A stretch of 64,000 nucleotides of DNA from Rhodospirillales bacterium (GTDB lineage: Bacteria; Pseudomonadota; Alphaproteobacteria; TMED109), in NCBI GenBank assembly GCA_028824295.1, contig JAPPED010000018.1:24048-88047 (forward strand), in the 5' to 3' direction. Each line of letters opens with the position of its first letter. Position 1 is the first letter of the stretch. The notes under the pieces are model-generated. The model saw only the letters and a list, made by a program, of their open reading frames with translations. It ran no database searches and was not told where the DNA came from. Position numbers and translations under genes: made by a program. This document shows positions 1 through 8,379 of this stretch, piece by piece.

Positions 1-1606
1 CGATGACCTCCACCGGAACGAACAGTCGGTCTCCGCTCCGGTAGACGATGCGCAGGCAATCGTGCGGCGCCCCGTCGGCATCCACGGTCTCGAGACCTTC
101 GTAGCGGCCGATTCCATGGTCGACATGGACGACGAAATCGCCGGATGTGAGCGCCGTGGCCAGGCGAAGCGCCTCGTCAGCCCGCCGTCTTGGTGCCGCA
201 GGACGGTGCGCCCGCGAGCCGAACACGTCGTCTTCCGTAATGACCACCGTTTCGGCCGAACGGAACCCGGCACGGAACGGCCCCACCATCACCGGAACCT
301 CGGCCGGTGCCGCGGCCATGACGTCGTCCCAAGTCCTGGCCGTGCTCGCGCCCGGGAGTCCGTGGCGTCGCAGTAGCGGAACCAGGCGGGCCCGCGAAGC
401 CGTGCTCTGGCAGTTGATCGCAACGACCCGTCCGGTCGAACGCTGGTCCAGGGCGAAGGCCGCGACCGCCTCGAACACGGCATCCGGCCCGCGGTGCCCC
501 TCGCCTGCAAAGTTCCTGCCTGCCCTGCCGCCCACGTCCACGGCGTCGGGCGGGCCACCGAAGGGGATCAGAACTCCGCTGCGGTATGTTCCGATGCGTG
601 CTCTCAGTTCCTCGGGCGGGAGGTACAGCCGTTCCGGGTCCAGGGGCTTGTACGTGGGCATGCCGGCCGACGGCCGGGTTCCCGCCCGGCGCGCGGCGGC
701 GTACTCGCCGATCAACTCCCAGCGCTCGTCCACTTGATCCGAGAAACCGTGCTCCACAAGTACCGCTGCCGACCGCACGTGGTCCAGCAGCGTTTCCATG
801 GAATCGTGGAACAGCGGCAGCCAGTGTTCCATTCCCGGGTAGGGAACGCCGCCCGACACCGCCTCGAAGAGCGGATCATGGTCGCGCACCGCCCCGAAGG
901 TCCGTCGGTATCCGTCGCAGAACCGGTCGCGGCCCGAGTTGTCGAACGGCACTTCCGAGAACGGCAAGATCTCCAGCGCCTCCAGGGTGCCGGAAGTCCG
1001 TTGCGACATGGGATCGAACGCCCGGATGCTGTCGACGTCGTCTCCGAAGAAATCCACTCTCGCCGGGTGTGCCGCGCCGGCGGGAAATACGTCAAGGAGC
1101 GATCCCCGAGCGGCAAACTCACCAGCCTCCATGACCGTGCCGGTCCGGCGGTACCCCCACCCCATCAGACGGTCGATCAGCACGTCGTGGCGCGCGACCG
1201 ATCCGACCGCGAGCCCTAGCCGTGCGCCGGCAAACATCTCGCGGGGCGGCACCCGCTGGATTACGGCGTTGACCGTCGTGAGCACGATGTCCGGAGAAGT
1301 GTCAGCCAAGCGCACAAGCGCTGTCAGCCGCCGACCCGACACAGCGGGATTCGGCGATACCCGATCGTACGGCAGGCAGTCCCAGGCAGGAAATGTTGCC
1401 AGACCGATGTCGGGCCGGAGTGTCGTGAGCACGGCTTCGGTTGCAGCCAGGTGCCGGTCGTCGCGGAGGACCCAGAGTATCGGCGCTGCCGTGCGGCGGG
1501 CCATCGCGGCCTCTCCGACCTTCAGGGCCGCATAGCCCTCAGGCATGCCGTGCAGCTGGAGCGGCTCGCCGGCGGGCGGCAACCGGTCCAGGAAGGTTTC
1601 GGTCAC
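1..1606 (-). CDS. mfd: Transcription-repair coupling factor Mfd, N-terminal part (cut by window edge)
   Basis: Mfd is the DNA translocase that removes stalled RNA polymerase and recruits UvrA. The minus-strand frame is open from a GTG at 1606 to the edge, giving 535 codons of a protein normally near 1150 residues. The visible part holds the UvrB-like damage module: the motif DCLPYDR about 90 residues in, the EAGEFAARGSLLDVFP block and VDFFGDDVDSIR. At the left edge lies the start of the CarD-like RNA-polymerase-interacting domain (GDFVVHVDHGIGRYEGLE, then DRLFVPVEVI). The helicase motor lies outside the window. The GTG overlaps the sdhE stop (GTGA), so the two are probably co-transcribed. The GTG is the only start fitting that junction. 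Identity is clear. Confidence 0.95.
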   Translation of the reverse strand, partial: MTETFLDRLPPAGEPLQLHGMPEGYAALKVGEAAMARRTAAPILWVLRDDRHLAATEAVLTTLRPDIGLATFPAWDCLPYDRVSPNPAVSGRRLTALVRLADTSPDIVLTTVNAVIQRVPPREMFAGARLGLAVGSVARHDVLIDRLMGWGYRRTGTVMEAGEFAARGSLLDVFPAGAAHPARVDFFGDDVDSIRAFDPMSQRTSGTLEALEILPFSEVPFDNSGRDRFCDGYRRTFGAVRDHDPLFEAVSGGVPYPGMEHWLPLFHDSMETLLDHVRSAAVLVEHGFSDQVDERWELIGEYAAARRAGTRPSAGMPTYKPLDPERLYLPPEELRARIGTYRSGVLIPFGGPPDAVDVGGRAGRNFAGEGHRGPDAVFEAVAAFALDQRSTGRVVAINCQSTASRARLVPLLRRHGLPGASTARTWDDVMAAAPAEVPVMVGPFRAGFRSAETVVITEDDVFGSRAHRPAAPRRRADEALRLATALTSGDFVVHVDHGIGRYEGLETVDADGAPHDCLRIVYRSGDRLFVPVEVI

Positions 1607-1902
1607 GATCCGGGTCGGCGTCCCCGGACGTGCGCTTCGATGCGCGAGGACACCGGCGCGGCCCAGCCGGGCCACGGCTTCGTGCCCAGCAGGAAATCCA
1701 TCAGGTCAGGGTCGGCATAGGTGTCGAGAAGGCGGGCCAGCAGCCGAAGTTCCGTGACAGCCATCGATTCGCATTCGGCATCGAAGAATTCCGACATGAC
1801 TACGGCCAGTTCGCGCATGCCGAGGGTCCGGCATCGAAACCGAAGCTTGCGGACCAGGGCGCCGGCTTCAGGCTCGCGACCTTCCCCTTCCTGCGCGCTC
1901 AC
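1603..1902 (-). CDS. sdhE: FAD assembly factor SdhE (DUF339)
   Basis: This small cytosolic factor promotes covalent FAD attachment to succinate dehydrogenase flavoprotein. The 99-residue product carries the family signature RKLRFRCRTLGMRELAVVMS followed by an acidic stretch and DPDLMDFLLG; the RxxGMxE-type core contacts the flavoprotein. Length fits the family (about 90–100). It sits in an overlapping run: the DUF502 stop overlaps its ATG (ATGA at 1899–1902) and its own stop overlaps the mfd GTG, so it appears translationally coupled on both sides. Identity rests on motif recognition. Its job in flavinylation is family knowledge, not visible here. Confidence 0.88.
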   Translation of the reverse strand: MSAQEGEGREPEAGALVRKLRFRCRTLGMRELAVVMSEFFDAECESMAVTELRLLARLLDTYADPDLMDFLLGTKPWPGWAAPVSSRIEAHVRGRRPGS

Positions 1903-2549
1903 GACCCGGCAGTGGGCGGCACTTCGCCGGGATCACCGGTGGTGGCTCGCGGCGGAGTGACGATTCCTGCCGAAATCACCATCTTGATGCCTTCCTCGAC
2001 CGACATGTCCAAGTGCACCAGGTCGTCTCGCGGCACGAAGAGCAGGAAACCCGAGGTGGGGTTGGGAGTCGTGGGCAAGAACACATTGACCAGCTCGCGG
2101 TCGATCCGTTCACGGACCTCACCCCTGGTACGGCCAGTGATGAAGCCCACTGCCCAAAGGCCGCGACGCGGATACTCGACCAGCACTACCTCGCGGAATG
2201 ACGACGACGAGTCGGCGAAGACGGTCTCGAAGATCTGCTTGAGGGCGCCGTAGACGCTCCGGACCACCGGCACCCTGTCGATGAGACTCTCGCCGAGACG
2301 AAACACCATGCGGCCGATGAGCCCGGCCGCGAAGAACCCGACGATCAGCAGCATGAGCAGGAGCGCCAGCACCCCGAGCCCCGGGATGTCGAACGGAAGG
2401 TACCGGGTGGGGTCGTACTCGGCGGGCACGAGACCGCGCATCTGACCGTCGACGAATTCGACGAACAGCACTGCCAGGTAGATCGTGATCCCGATCGGCG
2501 CCGTCACCACGATGCCGGCGAGCAGGTAGGTGCGCAGACGCGCTGTCAA
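1899..2549 (-). CDS. DUF502 family inner-membrane protein
   Basis: An uncharacterised membrane protein family. The product begins with a hydrophobic helix (around residues 8–30) and has a second strong one near 55–80 (LGVLALLLMLLIVGFFAAGL), followed by the family core VPVVRSVYGALKQIFETV and a beta-rich domain with FLPTTPNPTSGFLLFVP. First in a run with sdhE and mfd (ATGA overlap with sdhE). The start is uncertain: 2549 is TTG, and the same frame stays open upstream to about 2623 with protein-like residues (NEHPDQDAPSQPPETRRRPG) but no ATG or GTG. A longer product from a rare start is possible. Function unknown. Confidence 0.85.
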   Translation of the reverse strand: MTARLRTYLLAGIVVTAPIGITIYLAVLFVEFVDGQMRGLVPAEYDPTRYLPFDIPGLGVLALLLMLLIVGFFAAGLIGRMVFRLGESLIDRVPVVRSVYGALKQIFETVFADSSSSFREVVLVEYPRRGLWAVGFITGRTRGEVRERIDRELVNVFLPTTPNPTSGFLLFVPRDDLVHLDMSVEEGIKMVISAGIVTPPRATTGDPGEVPPTAGS

Positions 2550-2607
2550 TCCGGGCCGGCGGCGGGTCTCCGGCGGCTGCGAAGGGGCGTCCTGGTCTGG
2601 GTGCTCG

Positions 2608-3498
2608 TTAATCGGACGACTCGTTCAGGAATTCCGACAGCGCTCTCAGCGTCTCGTCGGGAGCTTCTTCAGGCAGGTAGTGGCCACAGTCGATGGGTTC
2701 CCCTGCGACATCGTCCGCCCATTCCCGCCAGACCGACAGTGCGTCGTAGAGTTCGTGCACGACTGCGCGGGCCCCCCACAGGACGAGCAGCGGGCAGCGG
2801 ATTCGCCGTTCGCGGTCCGCGGCATGGTCGGCCAAGTCGATGGTCGCGCCGGCACGGTAGTCCTCGCAGGTCGCACGGATTGTCTCGGGGTCGGCAAAGC
2901 AGCGGAGATACTCGTTGCGCACCTCCGCCGGCAGCCACGCAGTGCCCTGTCCCCAACTCTTGAGCTTGGCGTCGAGATAGAACTCCGGCTCGTTGCCGAT
3001 CAGGCGTTCCGGCAGGGGCGCCGGCTGGCTGAGGAAAAACCAGTGGTAATAGCGGCGGGCTATGCGCTGGTCGGCGGTCTCGAATACGTGGGAAGTCGGC
3101 ACAATGTCGAGCACTGCGGCCCGCCGGACCCGGTCCGGCCAGTCGAGGCACATCCGGTGTGTCACCCGGGCCCCTCGGTCATGCCCGACAACCTGAAAGC
3201 GCTCATATCCGAGCTGCTCCATCACCGCAACCTGATCGGCAGCCATCAGGCGCTTCGAGTAGGCGCGATGGTCGGCATCCGACGCCGGCTTGCCGCTGTC
3301 GCCGTAGCCGCGCAAGTCCGTTGCCACGACGGTGAAACGCTCGGCCAGTCGGGGCGCAACCTTGTGCCACATCGCGTGCGTTTCCGGGTACCCGTGCAAC
3401 AGCAGCAATGGGGGACCACTGCCGCCAATGCGGGCCATGACCGGACATGCGTCCGTGTCGACCACGCGCTGATCAAAACCGGGAAACAACTGCGGCAT
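2608..3498 (-). CDS. Alpha/beta hydrolase, fluoroacetate/haloacetate dehalogenase-like
   Basis: Predicted hydrolytic dehalogenase: cleaves the C–halogen bond of a short haloacid through an Asp nucleophile. Visible signature: HGYPETHAMW (oxyanion loop), LRGYGDSGKP, then GHDRGAR, which supplies the nucleophilic Asp and the two Arg residues that clamp the carboxylate in characterised fluoroacetate dehalogenases. YYHWFF matches the His-Trp halide pocket, and GHYLPEEAP near the end gives the catalytic His. I placed the start at 3498 because GGAGGG lies 6 bp upstream and homologues begin with an 'LFPGF' phrase; the frame is open to 3603. 57 bp separate it from DUF502. The motif set is good, but an epoxide-hydrolase-like activity on another substrate cannot be excluded. 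Confidence 0.85.
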   Translation of the reverse strand: MPQLFPGFDQRVVDTDACPVMARIGGSGPPLLLLHGYPETHAMWHKVAPRLAERFTVVATDLRGYGDSGKPASDADHRAYSKRLMAADQVAVMEQLGYERFQVVGHDRGARVTHRMCLDWPDRVRRAAVLDIVPTSHVFETADQRIARRYYHWFFLSQPAPLPERLIGNEPEFYLDAKLKSWGQGTAWLPAEVRNEYLRCFADPETIRATCEDYRAGATIDLADHAADRERRIRCPLLVLWGARAVVHELYDALSVWREWADDVAGEPIDCGHYLPEEAPDETLRALSEFLNESSD

Positions 3499-3779
3499 GC
3501 GGCCCTCCATCGGACGCACACTACCGTGTGCGTCGCGATCGGTCATGGTTCGAAGCGCGCAAGCGGTCACGACGTCCCCGCCTCGAGACAGAGTGAAGTT
3601 CACTTATCGGATGCCGCTGGCTGCGCCATCGATACGATGAACGGGTTGACCCGAGAAGACAGTGGAGCCGCGCCTCGGTGGTGCACAGCCCTCGGAACAC
3701 GGCCGCCCACAACATTCTCGGGCGCCGGCAATGTAGGCGGATTGAGGGAACGGAGCCTTCGACGCCACCGGATCAAGGG

Positions 3780-4175
3780 TTACTCGAGGTACTCGTAAAC
3801 CCACACTTCGACAAACCCGTTGACGTGGTCGCCGTTCTTCACGTGTCGGCGGGTTCCTACCGGCGAGGTCGCCACGATCGCCTCTCCATTCCCGCCAGTC
3901 GGGACAATGGCGCGATCGACAACGGTTTCTGCGGTCGTACTGACTTCGGATGCCGGGGCTTCGCGGAATACCCATGGCTCGGTCGTCATGTCACCACCAC
4001 GCTCGATCGCATCCACCCTGTTCCCGCAAAAGGTGTCCAAGTCGGCAAAGTCACCTTCCGGAGTTGGGTCGTAGTAGTAGGTCGCCGTCAGGCTGCCGCT
4101 GTGCCGAAGATCTCCGTCGCCCTTGTTCGATCGGCCTGACACGGGCTCCGGATCGATGGAACTCGATGCGCACAC
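3780..4175 (-). CDS. Hypothetical protein, possible lipoprotein with damaged start
   Basis: A 131-codon minus-strand frame from a GTG at 4175, not recognised. Composition looks protein-like (TYYYDPTPEGDFADLDTFCG, EVWVYEYLE) and unlike an antisense shadow. The stretch just before it (4176–4205) reads KRVAATAHLT in the same frame, so that with VC it resembles a lipoprotein signal ending LTVC, followed by a flexible CASSSIDPEP linker. A TAG at 4206–4208 separates this from an ATG at 4223 (MFSHP). Either the gene uses the internal GTG, or the exported form has been lost to a nonsense change. No Shine–Dalgarno is obvious for either start. Moderate confidence that this is coding at all. Confidence 0.45.
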   Translation of the reverse strand: MCASSSIDPEPVSGRSNKGDGDLRHSGSLTATYYYDPTPEGDFADLDTFCGNRVDAIERGGDMTTEPWVFREAPASEVSTTAETVVDRAIVPTGGNGEAIVATSPVGTRRHVKNGDHVNGFVEVWVYEYLE

Positions 4176-4354
4176 GGTCAGATGCGCGGTGGCCGCGACG
4201 CGTTTCTAGGGATGGGAAAACATGGGCAGCGGGAACCCAGGCCGATCGACCACATATCCTGCCCAGGGCATGTCCTTACAGAAACCCTTGCCCGGATTGT
4301 GTCTCGGCCATCACGAACCCCCGCGACCTCGCCGACTTCCGGGAGGCGCTGACC

Positions 4355-5110
4355 TCAGTCGCGCTCGGCGCCTTCTTCCAGGAGCACGTCGCGCGCCTCA
4401 TTGACCATCGCCGCGAGGTGATCGGTTCCTCCCGCATCCGGGTGCAGGCGCGCCTGAAGGCGGCGGTGAGCTGCCTGCACGGCGTCCGCATCGGCGTCAT
4501 CGTCCAGCCCCAGCACCCGCAAGGCCTCCGCCCGCGTCATGGGCCCGGCCGCGGCCGCGGTCCCGCCCGTTGCCTGGCCCAAGTGATCCCGCCAGTCACC
4601 GCCATACCGGTCGAGCCAGCTCTCCAGCAGCCGCAGCGAACGCTCACACCGGGCCGAGCATTCCGCGTACAGGGCGCGCATTTCGTCCGTCGACAGCGAC
4701 CGGAGTGCCCGGCCCGCCAAGGGCCCCGAGAGTACCTCCCCCTCCAAATCGCCGCTGGCATGGTCCAGCGTCATCCTGAGAACAAGACCCTGGACCTGCG
4801 AGGTTCCGGCCCGCGGGCCGCCGCCTGCGGCCGCCGTCGCGGCGCGGCCGAGCAGACCGGACAGCAGCCGACCCAGTACGAACCCGCCCCCATGGCGCAT
4901 CAGCCAGACGATCACCATGCCGACGAATGCGGGGATGGCCGCTAAGGCCCCGGTGCCTCGCAACGCAAGAAATCCGACCAATGCCAGCAGGGCCAGCATC
5001 AGGGCGATCCAGAACATCCGCGGTCCGGAACCCGGCGCGGTTCGCAGCAGCACTTCGCGCCCGATTCCGACGAGGGCTATGACAGTGAGCCCGATCAGCA
5101 GGTAGGTCAC
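4355..5110 (-). CDS. Membrane-anchored J-domain (DnaJ-like) protein
   Basis: A J-domain co-chaperone tied to the inner membrane. The first about 95 residues are three hydrophobic segments (residues 2–20, 32–50, 56–72) and a Gly-rich stretch. A middle region (about 105–170) is unrecognised. The C-terminal 60 residues form a J-domain with TRAEALRVLGLD and the diagnostic HPD (ARLHPDAGGTDH), the part that stimulates Hsp70 ATPase. This topology (TM first, J-domain last) resembles TIM14/DjlA-like proteins of alphaproteobacteria. GTG start. It follows the VWA gene by 21 bp on the same strand, so the two likely form an operon. The client is unknown. Confidence 0.8.
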   Translation of the reverse strand: MTYLLIGLTVIALVGIGREVLLRTAPGSGPRMFWIALMLALLALVGFLALRGTGALAAIPAFVGMVIVWLMRHGGGFVLGRLLSGLLGRAATAAAGGGPRAGTSQVQGLVLRMTLDHASGDLEGEVLSGPLAGRALRSLSTDEMRALYAECSARCERSLRLLESWLDRYGGDWRDHLGQATGGTAAAAGPMTRAEALRVLGLDDDADADAVQAAHRRLQARLHPDAGGTDHLAAMVNEARDVLLEEGAERD

Positions 5111-5131
5111 GATGCTTCGGAGTGACGGAAC

Positions 5132-5833
5132 TCAGCGGGGCGCGCTAAGCCGGAGGACACTCTCGCCCGTCCGCCGCTCGTGCGCTTGCAGGGCCTTGAG
5201 ACCGCCGGCGGCGTAAACAGCAGTGGCCTGCAGCAAAGCCCGAAGGGTCGCCGCGCTGCCCGGTCCGAACCGGGCGTAGGCCCCACCCGATACCTTGGCG
5301 ACTGCCTGATACACGTCCGCGGCAACCGGATCGTGTCCCTCCTGGAACATGAAGAGGCGCAGGCCCTGCATGCCGAGCACGCCAGCCTGGGCAACCAGTG
5401 GATCTGCTGGTTCCTCGCACGCATCACCGGCGTAGACCATGGCCGCTACCGGAACCCGCTCGTGCTCGACGGCAGCGTGCGAGAACGCACGGCTGATTTG
5501 CGTTAGGCCCGCCCGGCATCGGACGGCCGTCATCGCGCGGACGAGGTCGGCAGGCTCCGCCGTCCATGGATACACCTGAAATTCCCCGACCCCGCGAAAC
5601 CACATGAGCTGCACGGAAAGACCGCCAACCCGACCCGCCTCGCGAAACAGGTCGGCCTGCACCGCAGCTGCCTGATCCCACGTTCCCTCCCGGCTCATCG
5701 TGGCGTCGAGTGCGAACAGGAGGCGGCCGCGCCCGCGCGTCGCCGGCGGCGCGGTCCGAACTGCTTTAAGAAAAGCGTCAATATCCCCGTCGTTCGACAC
5801 GACGGTCGGAGACCTCTGGCTCCCTTCGTTCAT
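5132..5833 (-). CDS. VWA-like (von Willebrand A) domain protein
   Basis: A cytosolic VWA-type protein of unknown partner. LLFALDATMSREGTW provides a DxTxS metal-ion-dependent adhesion motif near the N-terminus. Later blocks (GLSVQLMWFRG, VPVAAMVYAGDACEEP, GLRLFMFQEGHD) follow the alternating strand–helix pattern of a Rossmann-like VWA fold. There is no signal peptide. I set the start at 5833 (MNEGSQ) because GGGAGA sits about 7 bp upstream; the longer frame to 5893 would run into the divergent gene at 5881. First gene of a probable two-gene operon with the membrane J-domain protein, which suggests a chaperone-linked assembly task; that is inference. Confidence 0.78.
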   Translation of the reverse strand: MNEGSQRSPTVVSNDGDIDAFLKAVRTAPPATRGRGRLLFALDATMSREGTWDQAAAVQADLFREAGRVGGLSVQLMWFRGVGEFQVYPWTAEPADLVRAMTAVRCRAGLTQISRAFSHAAVEHERVPVAAMVYAGDACEEPADPLVAQAGVLGMQGLRLFMFQEGHDPVAADVYQAVAKVSGGAYARFGPGSAATLRALLQATAVYAAGGLKALQAHERRTGESVLRLSAPR

Positions 5834-5880
5834 GTCTCTATTCTCCCGCTTCCCGTCAACATGTCGAGTGTGCCCCTGCC

Positions 5881-7014
5881 ATGTCCCAGCCACTGCTGTT
5901 CACCCCGCTGACCATTCGCGACGTCACTATCAGAAACCGCATTGTGATCTCACCGATGTGCCAGTACTCCGCCAACGACGGCGTCGCCGGCGACTGGCAC
6001 ATGGTGCACCTCGGCCGATACGCGACGGGCGGGGCCGGTCTCGTGTTTAGCGAGGCGGCGGCGGTCGAACGGATCGGCAGGATCACCCACGGTGACCTCG
6101 GAATCTGGTCGGACACGCACCGTGACGCCCTCGCGCGCATCGTGGGCTTCCTCAAGACCGAAGGTGCAACGCCCGCAATCCAGCTGGCTCATGCCGGCCG
6201 CAAGGCAAGCATGCAACGCCCCTGGGAAGGGAACGGTCCGCTGGGTGCGGAGGAATTTGCGCGCGGTGAGACCGCCTGGCCGATCCAGGCTCCGTCCGCC
6301 GACCCGGTCATGGACGGCTGGCTGGAACCCACGGCCATGAGCACCGGCGACATTGCCCGGGTGGTCCAGGCATTTGCCGACAGCGCCCGCCGTGCCGATC
6401 AGGCCGGGTTTGAGGTCGTCGAGATCCACAGTGCGCACGGATACCTGTGTGCCAGCTACCTGTCGCCGGTCTCGAATCTCCGCAACGACCGCTATGGCGG
6501 CGACCGCGTGGGCCGGTCGCGGTTCCTCATGGAGACCGTCGAGGCAGTGCGGGCCGTGTGGCCGGACGGGAAACCGCTGTTCGTCCGCGTCTCCGCGGTC
6601 GACGGTTCACCGGACGGCTGGTCCCTCGATGACACCGTGGCGTTGGCCCGGGATCTCAAAGCAGCCGGAGTCGATGTCGTGGACTGCTCCTCAGGAGGGA
6701 TTTCTGGACCGGTTACCGCTGCCCGCGGCCCGCTGCCGGGGCCGGGTTTCCAGGTGCCATACGCCGAAGCCGTGAAGCAACGCGGCGGAATCGCCAGCCA
6801 GGCCGTCGGCATGATCCTGGAGCCGGAACATGCCGAAGCCATCCTGCAGGAAGGCAGGGCCGATCTGATCGCAATCGGTCGCGAGGCACTGCTGGACCCG
6901 TACTGGGCACACCATGCCGCACGGGTCCTGCAGGCCGATCCGGAGTTCCAGGCCTGGCCGACGCAGTACGGCTGGTGGCTCCATCGCCGGGAACAGGCCA
7001 TGTCTCGGGCATGA
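5881..7014 (+). CDS. NADH:flavin oxidoreductase, Old Yellow Enzyme family (YqjM/XenA type)
   Basis: FMN-dependent ene-reductase that reduces activated C=C bonds with NAD(P)H. The 377-residue TIM barrel shows LFTPLTIRDVTIRNRIVISP with PMCQYSA (the Cys of the YqjM/thermophilic subgroup), LAHAGRKAS, the substrate-binding pair in EIHSAHGYL, the barrel signature SPVSNLRNDRYGG, and a C-terminal FMN phosphate site (GMILEPEHAEAILQEGRADLIAIGRE). Full length. The start ATG leaves 47 bp to the divergent VWA gene. The next gene begins 1 bp after its stop, suggesting co-transcription with the FAD oxidoreductase. The physiological substrate is not evident. Confidence 0.93.
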   Translation: MSQPLLFTPLTIRDVTIRNRIVISPMCQYSANDGVAGDWHMVHLGRYATGGAGLVFSEAAAVERIGRITHGDLGIWSDTHRDALARIVGFLKTEGATPAIQLAHAGRKASMQRPWEGNGPLGAEEFARGETAWPIQAPSADPVMDGWLEPTAMSTGDIARVVQAFADSARRADQAGFEVVEIHSAHGYLCASYLSPVSNLRNDRYGGDRVGRSRFLMETVEAVRAVWPDGKPLFVRVSAVDGSPDGWSLDDTVALARDLKAAGVDVVDCSSGGISGPVTAARGPLPGPGFQVPYAEAVKQRGGIASQAVGMILEPEHAEAILQEGRADLIAIGREALLDPYWAHHAARVLQADPEFQAWPTQYGWWLHRREQAMSRA

Positions 7015-7015
7015 C

Positions 7016-8143
7016 GTGACGGAACGGATCGACGCGGCCGTCATTGGCGCTGGCGTAGTTGGGCTCGCGACCGCGCGGGCGTTGGCACTCGCCGGACGCG
7101 AGGTCGTGGTCATCGAGGCGTCAGAGACCATCGGCACCGAGGTGAGTTCGCGCAACAGCGAAGTCATCCACGCGGGCATCTATTACCCGTCGAACAGCCG
7201 GAAGGCCGTGCACTGCGTGCGCGGCCGCGAACGGCTCTACGCCTATTGCCGCCGGCACGGCGTCGGGCACCGCCGGATCGGCAAGCTGATCGTCGCCACC
7301 TCGGGGGGGCAGCGGGATACGCTCGGCGCGATTGCCCGTCAGGCCGCGGCCAACGGCGTGGACGATCTCCGCGTGCTGGAGCGTGCCGAGATCCGGCGCC
7401 TCGAACCCGCACTGCACGCCATAGCGGCGCTCCATTCACCGTCGACCGGCATTGTGGACAGCCACGGCCTCATGCTGGCCTTCCAGGGCGACGCGGAAGA
7501 CCACGGCACCCTCATCGCCTTCCGGTCACGGGTGACCGGCGGGGCCGTCCGTGCGGACGGGATCGAACTGTCCGTCGAGGATGCCTCCGGCACCGCGACC
7601 ACGTTCCGGGCCGGCATTGTCGTCAACAGCGCCGGGCTCGATGCCCAGGGACTTGCACACACCATTGGAGGGGTGCCCAGCCACGCCATTCCGCCCCTGT
7701 ATTACGCACGCGGGTGCTATTTCACGATGTCGGAACGGTCCCCGTTTTCACACCTGATCTATCCGGTTCCGGAAGACGGCGGCCTCGGCGTCCACGTCAC
7801 GCTGGATCTTGCCGGCCAGTGCCGCTTCGGCCCGGACGTCGAGTGGATCGACACCCTCGACTACACGATCGACCCGGCCCGCGCCGAGCGCTTCTATCCC
7901 GTGATCCGGACCTACTGGCCCGATCTGCGGGACGGTGCCCTCATGCCCGGTTACGCCGGCGTTCGGCCCAAGGTGGCGGGACCGGGAGAGCCCGCCGGCG
8001 ACTTCATGGTGGTGGGGCCGCGGCAGCATGGTGTCCCCGGCCTGGTGCATCTCTTCGGAATCGAATCCCCTGGACTGACCTCGGCGTTGAGCCTCGCCGA
8101 CGAGGTCTGCGAGGAACTGGGGCTCTCGCCGAGGGAACCGTAG
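7016..8143 (+). CDS. FAD-dependent oxidoreductase, L-2-hydroxyglutarate oxidase-like
   Basis: A DAO-superfamily flavoenzyme related to LhgO, which oxidises L-2-hydroxyglutarate to 2-oxoglutarate. The N-terminal dinucleotide motif AVIGAGVVGLATARALA is intact, followed by NSEVIHAGIYYP, a phrase typical of the LhgO branch. The middle has LVATSGGQ-like and NSAGLDAQ segments, and the C-terminal PGYAGVRPK and HLFGIESPGLTSALSL complete the FAD site. I chose the GTG at 7016, right after the upstream stop, over the longer frame from 6914, whose first 34 residues look non-protein. Length 375 fits. Membrane association as in E. coli LhgO is not visible. Confidence 0.88.
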   Translation: MTERIDAAVIGAGVVGLATARALALAGREVVVIEASETIGTEVSSRNSEVIHAGIYYPSNSRKAVHCVRGRERLYAYCRRHGVGHRRIGKLIVATSGGQRDTLGAIARQAAANGVDDLRVLERAEIRRLEPALHAIAALHSPSTGIVDSHGLMLAFQGDAEDHGTLIAFRSRVTGGAVRADGIELSVEDASGTATTFRAGIVVNSAGLDAQGLAHTIGGVPSHAIPPLYYARGCYFTMSERSPFSHLIYPVPEDGGLGVHVTLDLAGQCRFGPDVEWIDTLDYTIDPARAERFYPVIRTYWPDLRDGALMPGYAGVRPKVAGPGEPAGDFMVVGPRQHGVPGLVHLFGIESPGLTSALSLADEVCEELGLSPREP

Positions 8144-8162
8144 TCGGGACCCTCGCCTCCAC

Positions 8163-8321
8163 CGGTCCGGCCCCTGCCACGACGTCGGCACGTGCTGGGA
8201 GCGTAACTGCGAGTGGTTCCTGACGGCGGAGGGGCACACGCGCCTGCGCCAGAGGCTGGACGAGGTCAAAGGGGTCCGCGAAAAGGCCATCAGTAGCCTG
8301 CTACGGAGAAATGTCGTGTAG
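8163..8321 (+). pseudogene. Possible 3' remnant of an unrecognised gene
   Basis: In the frame ending at the TAG 8319–8321 the sequence reads like the tail of a real protein: CHDVGTCWERNCEWF, then TAEGHTRLRQRLDEVK and AISSLLRR. No start codon gives a reasonable ORF, and the frame runs back into the end of the preceding oxidoreductase. I interpret it as the last about 50 codons of a gene whose 5' part is missing, next to the accessory hipBA locus. It could be chance coding-like sequence. Confidence 0.3.
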
Positions 8322-8326
8322 CAGGC
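8296..8326 (+). terminator. Stem-loop at the end of the remnant, upstream of hipB
   Basis: GCCTGCTAC (8296–8304) and GTAGCAGGC (8318–8326) form a perfect 9-bp stem with a 13-nt loop. The tail TTGTATTGCCTCTTTTATT is T-rich but lacks a clean T-run, so this is a weak terminator or a regulatory hairpin isolating hipBA from upstream transcription. Confidence 0.4.
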
Positions 8327-8379
8327 CTTGTATTGCCTCTTTTATTGACTCACAATTATCAGTAATATGTGACCTTTAT

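Noticed and set aside
2530..3798. 422-codon plus-strand ORF
   Set aside because: Antisense to the dehalogenase-like hydrolase; no domain, typical of long shadow frames in GC-rich DNA.
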